A stretch of DNA of 64,000 nucleotides from Charina bottae (taxonomy: Eukaryota > Chordata > Lepidosauria > Squamata > Charinaidae), in NCBI GenBank assembly GCA_023362775.1, contig JALMGJ010000002.1:56638914-56702913 (forward strand), in the 5' to 3' direction. The translations under genes and the position numbers were made by a program. Position 1 is the first letter of the stretch. Each line of letters begins with the position of its first letter. Shown here piece after piece: positions 55,904 through 64,000 of this stretch. The notes under the pieces are model-generated. The model was not told the origin of the DNA, made no database searches, and worked only from the letters and a program-made list of their open reading frames with translations.

Positions 55904-55911
55904 TTTTAGAG

Positions 55912-58559
55912 CCTATCCTACATGCATATTTACAAACGATATTCAAGTGCTGGGGGAAAGTTAGTAATTGCTCATGAGATTTCTTACATGGCATGGCACA
56001 GTACAAAGTATCAAAAGCACAAAAAGTAGAATATAATCATTTCAAAACATGTAACTTAGCTCCATAATTATATTCAGAAAAAATATTTTTCTGATTGTCT
56101 TTATGTAAATGATGCATCAGTATAAGCTATGTTGTGACTAGCTACCATCTAAACTTTGATTTCAGAATCACGCAGACTAGTCCCTGCAGTTTTCTTGGCA
56201 AGGTTTTTTGGAAGTGGTTTGCCATTGCCTCCAGAAATTCTCCTAGAAGCTGAGAATTGTAGTTTTCCAGCAAGACATTTAAACATGTGGTATGCAAGCA
56301 ACTTGATTTTTTTTTATAAGGATCTCCAGGCCAATTTCAGACCAGCCTCCCCTATCCCCCTCAAAAACAAAAAAGTTTATTGCAAGTGAAAGGCAGGCAT
56401 TTCTCTTTGAATAAACTCTCCATGTTTGAAAAGGGAAGTACTGTATTTGACTCCAAGTGGATTTTGGGAAGGGACCTTAAAATGAATCCATGGCATTTTA
56501 TATCATCAGGTACCACAGGATTCTGTTTTAAATCACATTTCTTTTTAACATTTTACATACAAGTGCTGAAAAGAAGTCATCTGGGTATGTGGAACTAGAA
56601 TATCAATAACATTCCTATGGGTTTTTATTATTATTACTATTATTCTTTTCTTGGTCAGTTATCTCTGTTTCAGTGAAAGTCCTGAATACAGTAATTATTT
56701 GGAACTGGAGATGAACTAACAGTGGGCCAAAATAGATGTGGTTGTCTGCTGAGGAAGACAGCACTCATTCTGGTCTTCATTCCTTTCAAAGAAAGGGCTC
56801 ATATTTTTGTTATGAGAGACCAGTAACCAATGCCTTCTATGAGACAAGTCTTGTGGTTAACCACAGCATCTAGCAGATAAAAACAGCTTGGTCAGAAGTA
56901 TGGCTACTCTATTAATATACAAGTTTGATTTCTTTACTGAATTGTATGTGATGATACCTCTGAAGATTGCCTAGGTACTTCACTGATTTAAAAATACAGC
57001 TTGGACTGGCACAGAAAACTTGTCATTCTTGAAGTTGTACTTGTTTCATGCATACTGAGTTGGTGTGTATTTCTTAAGAGTTACATATATGAAGGAGTAC
57101 TAATTCTCACATCAACCTCTTCCTGAGCTTAAATAATTGGTGGCATTTTTCTTCACATGCCAGGGAAAGAGCTCGCACTAGTGGTACTATCTGCAGAATT
57201 GTTTTTAGAGAAAGTAACTTAGTATCTGTTCTGTTACCATTTTGGTGGCAATCAAGATCTTTTCAAACTTTGAGTGTTATCAATCGAAGAGAGTGTTATT
57301 TTTTTAATTAAAAATACTGTTTTTCATGAGTTTATATATGCATGTAGACGGGCAGTTTTACAGTGATTTTATTATTATTATTTTTATAAGCTGCTCAGGG
57401 AACCTTTGAAAAGCAATATATAAACATATATAAAGATATATAAACAAATCAGATAGAGGTGAACTCCCATAAAAAATAACATGGCACAAAGTCTCATATT
57501 TGTTATTTATATTTGAAATCCCTTTGCTATCAACACTCTTTAAAATAAAGGGAATCAATTTAAAAAGCAACTGAGAAATGCCAGTATCTTCCATCATCAG
57601 CTACTTCCATCCACTAACTCTCCACACAGTACAGATCCTGCATTACTTGTTAAATTGTTGCAGTGCAGAGAGTGCCATCAAGTGTTATTGTTAGGAAGCA
57701 CTGATTTGTCTTTCTTTTTGTTAATGACTAAGGTGCTGATTTGCATTCATGGTTGTCTTAAATAAAAATACTTAAGGGACTGCTTAAGTTGCCCATGAAC
57801 CAATTCCCTGAACTACCAAATTTCAAAACCTTTCCATTTCTTTTCAGCAGTTCAATATATTATTTAGCAATTTGCTTTAGAATACATCTGTATAGACACA
57901 TGAATATGGTGCATACCTTAGAGATAGTAAAAACCAGGAAATTTTCAGTAACACTTTTAAAAAAAAGTTCTATGGAGCACTTTATCCTTTGAAATATGTG
58001 AAAAGGCTTTTAAAACAATATTCTGTTCACTCAAAATTCTAGATTATAATTTTTTTATAAGAGCCTACAACTAGAGAATACTTCCTATATATACTAAGGA
58101 AAAATGAGTTGTGCTTAGTTGTATCTGTCAGATATTGCTGATGGTTTATATTACACATATGCACAGACAGAATCAAATTCTCCTGTGCCTCCAAAATCTG
58201 ATCTAGCAGTTGAAGAATACTGATCTCCATTAAACAAACAAAACTTTTATCAGAAACTCTGAGTATCTATATCTAAATATACTATTATTAGTCCTTTGAT
58301 ACTGAGGTTATATGACAGTGGTTTGGTCTAAATAATATATTTGCTTTTGTTTCCTTTTTACAAAATCTATTTTAATCCTCCCCTCCAAATTCTTATATTA
58401 CATCCTCCCTTTCTTTAAAATATTTCCAGTTTTCCTTTGATAAAACTAAGATACTTAAAACTTTACAGAACTCCTTGGACTAAATTCCAGGAGACAGTGG
58501 CCTTATTGTCTGAATAGCAGGACTAGGAAGAGCACAGAGAAGATTGGGTAATTATTCCT
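55912..58559. other. AT-rich non-genic DNA with a SINE tail scrap
   Basis: At about 56176-56238 the run CCCTGCAGTTTTCTTGGCAA...GGTTTGCCATTGCCTCC is the complement of the SINE 3' region seen at 53.9 kb. A CR1-like tail scrap (AAGCTGCTCAGGGAACC) lies near 57388. No gene is seen. Confidence 0.5.
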
Positions 58560-58745
58560 CATCAAACTGAAGTGTGGTATTAAATAGGGTGCCATAGAGT
58601 TCATATCTGGGCTTGATACATTTCAATACTTTTATGAATGACTTGGATGAAGAGGAATGCTTATTAAATCTGCAGATTCTACAAACAGAGTGGAATAGCT
58701 AGTACTGGAAGAAAAAAGCCAATGTTAAAATGAGTTAAGTTAGGT
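58560..58745 (+). mobile_element. Old chicken-type CR1 fragment
   Basis: GGTGCCATAGAGTTCATATC...GACTTGGATGAAGAGGAATG...AAATCTGCAGATTCTACAAA matches the RT QG...FADD region of bird-type CR1 in diverged form. Confidence 0.62.
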
Positions 58746-61700
58746 AAGAATTTTTCTGCCAAAATACAGGCTAAACAAAACAAAGCAAAATTGAATTGCA
58801 AAAATATGCCAAAAACAATTCTACATGCTATATTAGAATTTATGTACCTTCAAAGAAGGTACCCCCTTTTTTTTTTAGCAATTCTCATCTGAACCACACC
58901 ATATTTCATTCAATAGTATTTCCAATCTTCTGCATGGCATTTTGAGGGCTGGAATGGTTGCTATGGGGAGGAAGTGATGGGAAAGTCTGTTCCTGTCAGT
59001 CATGTTGCATATATATCTAAATCTAGATCCAATCCATAATTTATTTTTCTTTAGACAGAAATATATATAGGTATATATAGGTAACCTGTATACTACCTGT
59101 TACTGTTAGGTAGCTCAGTATTTTTTTTAGACATAAGGAGGCAAAAAAAATATTTATTTTCCCAGTAAGACTACAAGTAATATAGATTTGAACATGCATT
59201 CTTTCCCAGTGTTCATAGCCACAAGAGGTATACCAAGGAAATAACAAGTCATTTTATGATAGTCACAGGCAGTAAAAGTTACATAATTATGCACACAATG
59301 CTGATACACTTATTTCATTCAAATAAAGCAGAATGACTTGATAAAAGATAAATAGAAATAAAATTTATGCATGCAAAACAATATGGATCATTCGTGTTTA
59401 CAAATATTTATTGATACTTGGTTTTTTCTTCATATATTTCAGAGTAGCACAAAAAAATTAAAAAGTCCACACACTAGTATTTCTCACAAATCCAACATAT
59501 AATTTACACAAGAATGAGAGATATTCATTTCTTTAATAAATAATTTCCCATAAATTAATCTACAGCCAGATTTATATAATATGTAACTCTATTCCATAAA
59601 GATTTATGTATAGATCCACATATAGTTAGGAATAAAAGCAATCCAATTTATATGGAAAAAAAATCCAGCTAATCATAAGGATGAAGAATAACAAAGAGCA
59701 CTGAATGGACTACTCCAAATTCTGTCCAGACTCACTGCCGTGGATTCAGAAATAAGATTTCATCATGCATATTTTGGTATAAGAATTCAAATCTTGCTTG
59801 TTTTGGGGGAGGGAAGCAATGCAGTTAGTGTTTTCAGGCTACTACACATTGAAAAACTCATTGCAAGATGAAATCTCGTGGTGTCCATCCAGCAGCAGAA
59901 CCTCCTCTCCTTTAACCCTGAACATGCCTCCCAATCTGTTCCAAATAGTTTCCTGATGCTCCAGAACCAGTGGAGGCGGTGGTAATGTCACGTGCCACTT
60001 ACTTTATTCCCCACACAGGAATGTGCCCAGTTCTACAGAATCATAGGATACAGTCTGTATCATATCAAGTCTCATGCAATATTTAAAGCCCTATATATTT
60101 CTAAAGAAGAATTATACTCTGAAAATCATATGGAAACAGACCTGAAAATGCCAAAAAGTCTTTCTTGTCCTCTTAATTCACTGTCTTCATACTTTGACAA
60201 CCTACAAAGCCTAGTTGTGTCCCAACTTTAAGACATGACATTTTTGAATGACTAATAATTTACAAGCAGGTTAAGAGTTAATATTGCCTGTTTCCATTTA
60301 ATATTTCTGTCAAGCACTATTTTTAAAGCTTATTCTTTGAATGCATTTAAAGCCAAGCTTTGTTTAGACTACATTTCCACACCTATCTGAAGGCATCCCA
60401 CAAATGTTATTTGCAGTGTGGTAAAAAAACAGATTGAACATTTGTTAGAACTTCTTGATTACAACTCTTATAATAAAACCATATAATTCTTATATGGAAA
60501 CTCTGTGCATTTTTCTTAGTCAACAAGTTTCCAAAGTGCCTATAAAACTTCAGCTACAACCTTCAGAACTGTATAATGCAGGTATTTATTAAATAAATTT
60601 ATATAACCACCCATCTATCAGAGGAACTCTGGGCAGTGAATGTGGGTTGAACTTCATTACCACATCTACTGAATGGGATTAGATTGCAAGCCTACTTGAA
60701 TGCATGGGAGATGTCCACTGGTCTTTCTGTCTACACGTCAGTGCAACATCCATATGAACAGTCAGAATACTGGTCCACTCCATTCAGGTTTTTTGCATGG
60801 ACGGAAAAGAAACAAGCTACCAATCAGAAATTCTTTATTATTGTTAAAGACTATATTTGGGACTATTAGCATATAAAACAGGGATCCTCTCACTTAGGAA
60901 GAAATCAGGATGGAATGGTGTTGTAACTATAGTCAACTCAATGGGGAAAATGCTGTGTAGTATAATCCTACTGTATATACTCCAAATATAGTGCTATACA
61001 ATTCAGCAGACTTTACCCCCAAGTAACAACGTACAGATTAAAGTCATTCTGTGCATACAGAAGTAAACTCTATACCCAGAAATAAATGCTTTTGAAATAA
61101 ATGGGCCCTGTTCCCATTTATGTAAATAAAAATTGCAACAAAAATGCCAAAGAAGGTCAACTGTGATCCAATCCAAGAATGCATGAATTATTCAAAACCA
61201 CTCTATCAAATGCAATTTTAAAAAAATCCATAGTAATGCTAATTAATATACCATTGCAACAAAATATAGAATTCAGTGTATCACAGTGCAAAACAGAATC
61301 AAACAGAAAAATGGGCAAACAGATAAAATCATTTTAAAGAAGAACAGCCTAATAAAGAAGGCTCCAGAAAACATGTCTTCCTGGGTACGCTGAGGTACTT
61401 AAACCATACAAACACAAACCCTAGGAAGATTCCTTAACATTATAACTGGAGCTATTCATCTGAAAAACTATAAAAACTGGTAAGGAATTGTGCAATGAAT
61501 GAAAAAAAAATTAAACTTCTGAAGCAAATGTGTTATTGGTTTTAAACTGGCAAAACACGAAACAAAGTTAATCTACTCTCAAGTTGCCTTGTTGACAAGT
61601 GTTAGTGAATACATTTTTTAAATCCTTCCAACTGTATTCAACAAAATAAATAAAGCCACAGTTCATGAAAGGAGGTGTTTTTTTAAAATCAACAGCAGAA

Positions 61701-62574
61701 AGCATGTGACCCCTGGCGCTCACTCAAGCTAGAGCAAAAAAGAGAGATTCAGTCTGTAAGCTAACATTATACAGTAAACACTTTCCAGCATTTCCCTCCT
61801 GTACAACTCATGCTGGCAAAATGCAGTGCAGGAGAGAGAGATTTTTTCAAAGATTTTAGAACATACATCTGATAATGCAACCTTGTTATGTATCATAAAG
61901 ATTTAAAAAAACATTCATGAGGGAAATATGATTACCTTATAAATCACTTTAAAATAGTTTTAATATATAGTATTTCTTGTGCATAACAGATGCTATGGGT
62001 TAATGACAGTTCTAATTCCTGATAAGATCAATATCTCAACAGAGAGTTCTCCCAGGGTAACGTTAAGCTCTATGTGAGGTTAAAGTGATAATTCTGCCTT
62101 CAGCTCTTTAGATGCAAGAAGAGATCATCAAGGTTTCACCCTGTTGTTATATTCTCCTCTGTACATAATGGTTTCAAGTTAACTAAGTTTCCCTCTACTC
62201 CAGCCAATATTTACAAGAGTAAGGGTGTGTTCTGTGAAAGTGCAGAGAGTACCTCCTGAAATTCATAACCTTTTGGCTCCACTGTTTACAACAGAGTAGC
62301 ATTTCAGCCCTCTGATGGGCTCCAGTGATAAAATCCCCCAAATCTTATGCCTCAATAAATAGAATTAGTTGCAATCTACCATACACTTGCCTATCACCTG
62401 ACTCCAGGGAGCCTCAAGGGGACTTACTACTAAGTACTTATGTAGAGTATGGGAGTTAGTGACAAAATGCCATTATACTTTTCAATTTACATATGCACAT
62501 ACCTGGCATTGTTATATGACTCATTAGTGGGACAGATGTTTTCTGTTCTCTGCATCTTGTACCATCAAGACAAT
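58746..62574. other. AT-rich non-genic DNA with a CR1 tail scrap
   Basis: A complemented CR1 tail (AAATAAATTTATATAACCAC, CCATCTATCAGAGGAACTCT) lies at about 60588-60640. Otherwise nothing is recognised. Confidence 0.5.
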
Positions 62575-62612
62575 ACGATAAATCCAAATAATAAATAAAT
62601 AAATAAATAAAA
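62575..62612 (+). mobile_element. Tail-only CR1 scrap
   Basis: GATAAATCCAAATAATAAAT then AAATAAATAAATAAA match the last bases and repeat tail of CR1. Confidence 0.5.
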
Positions 62613-63179
62613 AGCTTGGGTGAAGCTGGTTTTTGCAGGTATTTATTCTTACATAATGAAGTGAGGACAAGAGGGAGAAAAGAAAAGAAGGCAAGAGCGA
62701 TTCTGTAATGCTGCATTCAGATACTGCCTCAAAGAACGACTCTTGCAGTCTTCTCCTTCTTGCTGAACGGAATACGTAGATTTCATTTCCCCCTGGCAAT
62801 ATTAAAAGGGTGCTTCGAAAGCCGGGGGGGGGGGGAGCTCAAAACGGTCTGCTTGTTTCAAGGCATAAAATGCATCCGCAGATCAGACTGAAAATAAGAT
62901 CAGACTTAAAAGATGCATTGATGAGAAAACTTGAGCTCATTCACCGCTTTAAAGATACGGATTCGTCCTGTATATGCCAGTCGCGTAAGGTCAGGAGGGA
63001 AAAGGTTTCGCAGCTCGCTCACATTCTGAACTCCAGGGACTGGGCAGCTCAGAAATAGTGCAAACACATTAATTAGTTAGAACAAATATTAAATATACCC
63101 CCAAAAAAACTTTACTTTCAAAGTTTGTAGGGGAAAAAAAGTGATAAAACGTAATACACACTCCCTCACCCTATACTTT

Positions 63180-63770
63180 TTTTTCCCCCCAGAACCAATC
63201 CAACTCACCCTAGAAGCTGAGAACGGCGCAGGACGAAAAAGGCAACACGGGCCGGACAGCGCCCCCACTAGGGGTCGCCCCCTCGGAAAAACTTTGCCTT
63301 CTCAGCCCTCTCCCTGCCGTTCGGCTCCCTCCCCGAAAGCGCCTCTGCCTCCGCCGCCCACCTCCTCTCCGGCTGGGCTCGTCTCCTTCTTCGTTCCTTT
63401 CCTTCCAAAGGGCAGTGAGCCAACCCCGAGTTTATAATCCTTACGGCTCCTCCTGCGGCGCCCGCCGACTCTTCTGGAGCCGTCAGCAGCGCGGCGCTGG
63501 CAGATACAGGGGTGGAGACGGAAGGGAAGGAGCGGGGGCGGAGAGGGGAGGGCGCGAAGCTCGCTCCTCAAAACCCGCGGGCGCTGGCGAGTAGCACCTG
63601 TTTTCGCGCAGCGCCGGAATTTCTCCCACGACCGCGCAACTGCCTGCCAGATACACTTCGCGCAGCTCCGGATTCTTTCGCGCGCCGCCCGTCTAGATCG
63701 GCCGCTACTCTCTTCGCGCCGTCTTGCGGGCGCCGCCGCCCCTCAGCATGCGTCCCCCGCCACAAGGTGG
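63180..63770. promoter_or_regulatory. CpG-island-like segment, possible promoter
   Basis: Dense CpG (GCGCGGCGCTGG, TTCGCGCAGCGCCGG, TTCGCGCGCCGCCCG) stands out from AT-rich surroundings and lacks transposon ends or duplications. GGGGGCGG near 63535 is a GC box. A minus-strand TATA-like ATTATAAAC lies near 63435, and a minus-strand TTCTAGG/GTGAGT near 63205-63215 looks like a splice donor, so a non-coding first exon of a leftward gene is conceivable. I cannot name a gene or prove direction. A small frame at 62810-63058 on the other side is unrecognised. Confidence 0.5.
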
Positions 63771-64000
63771 TGTCACTTGTCACCAAAAAAAAAAATTGGA
63801 AGAGCAGGAAGCACTCTACGTTCGTGTGCGTACAGATAACCCAACTCTAAGCCGTGGTGGCAGGAGACGGCGTCAGGGTAGGGGAGGCAGGGCGCACGTT
63901 ATTCCTTCCCTGAAGAGACAGCCCGATAGTTCTTCCACCGGCCTATCTCCGTTTGCTGAATCTTTGTAATTACTTAAAGAAATACTAGGCATTTTGAATG

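Noticed and set aside
62810..63058. 82-codon frame next to the CpG island as a first coding exon
   Set aside because: It starts in a poly-G run, has no recognisable domain, and lacks a clear Kozak or splice donor context. It remains possible but is unsupported.
63302..63571. 89-codon minus-strand frame in the CpG island
   Set aside because: Arg/Gly/Pro-rich composition expected of CpG-rich DNA, with no motif. Treated as possible 5' untranslated or promoter DNA.

Overview
The window looks like an AT-rich stretch of a squamate reptile genome (lizard or snake). That assignment rests on the repeats. There are many 5'-truncated CR1-clade LINEs with the tail 'GTAAACCGCCCAGAGTCC ... AATAAATAAATA', a Bov-B (RTE) LINE, an L1 fragment, tRNA-headed SINEs (some with Bov-B-like tails), a Penelope-like element, a Ty3/gypsy remnant, solo LTRs, and numerous hAT and Tc1/mariner-type MITEs. 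I find no convincing exon of a cellular protein-coding gene. The window reads as intergenic or intronic DNA, ending on the right in a CpG-rich segment (about 63.2-63.8 kb) that resembles a promoter.

Left part (1-20 kb). Unannotated AT-rich DNA is broken by a palindromic MITE (954-1089), a 1,010-bp solo LTR on the minus strand with a GATAT duplication (3634-4643), and a palindromic Penelope-type repeat with a 14-bp target duplication and hammerhead-ribozyme-like cores on both arms (7557-7809). A decayed Ty3/gypsy protease-to-RT fragment lies at 10376-11000. A 2.45-kb hAT element (11624-14076) holds a second hAT (11887-13652), whose core is a 178-bp repeat arrayed in both orientations. Then come two more solo LTRs (14270-14723 and 15272-15882, the latter inside a CR1 copy) and a mariner-type MITE (18858-19434).

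Middle (20-42 kb). A truncated Bov-B carries an in-frame 105-bp duplication and a mutated YADD box. A CR1 is interrupted by an opposite-strand CR1, which is itself interrupted by a tail-only CR1. Two further long CR1 copies lie at 29.2-30.7 kb (+) and 32.2-34.1 kb (-). A family of short hAT MITEs has perfect 8-bp duplications. An L1 ORF2 C-terminus and old CR1 and RTE fragments complete this part.

Right (42-64 kb). A 4-kb hAT transposon with a broken BED-finger transposase (42773-46738) is split by CR1, TTTTA repeats, another Penelope-type palindrome and a SINE. It is followed by a Penelope-like GIY-YIG ORF remnant, an LTR related to the one at 15.3 kb, and an old CR1 carrying both a chimeric SINE (12-bp duplication) and a hAT MITE. 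From 51.5 kb to 62.8 kb the DNA is mostly unannotated and AT-rich. No tRNA, rRNA, CRISPR or operon structure is present. The elements do not cooperate as a system: the layout records successive insertions, and the target duplications allow them to be ordered.
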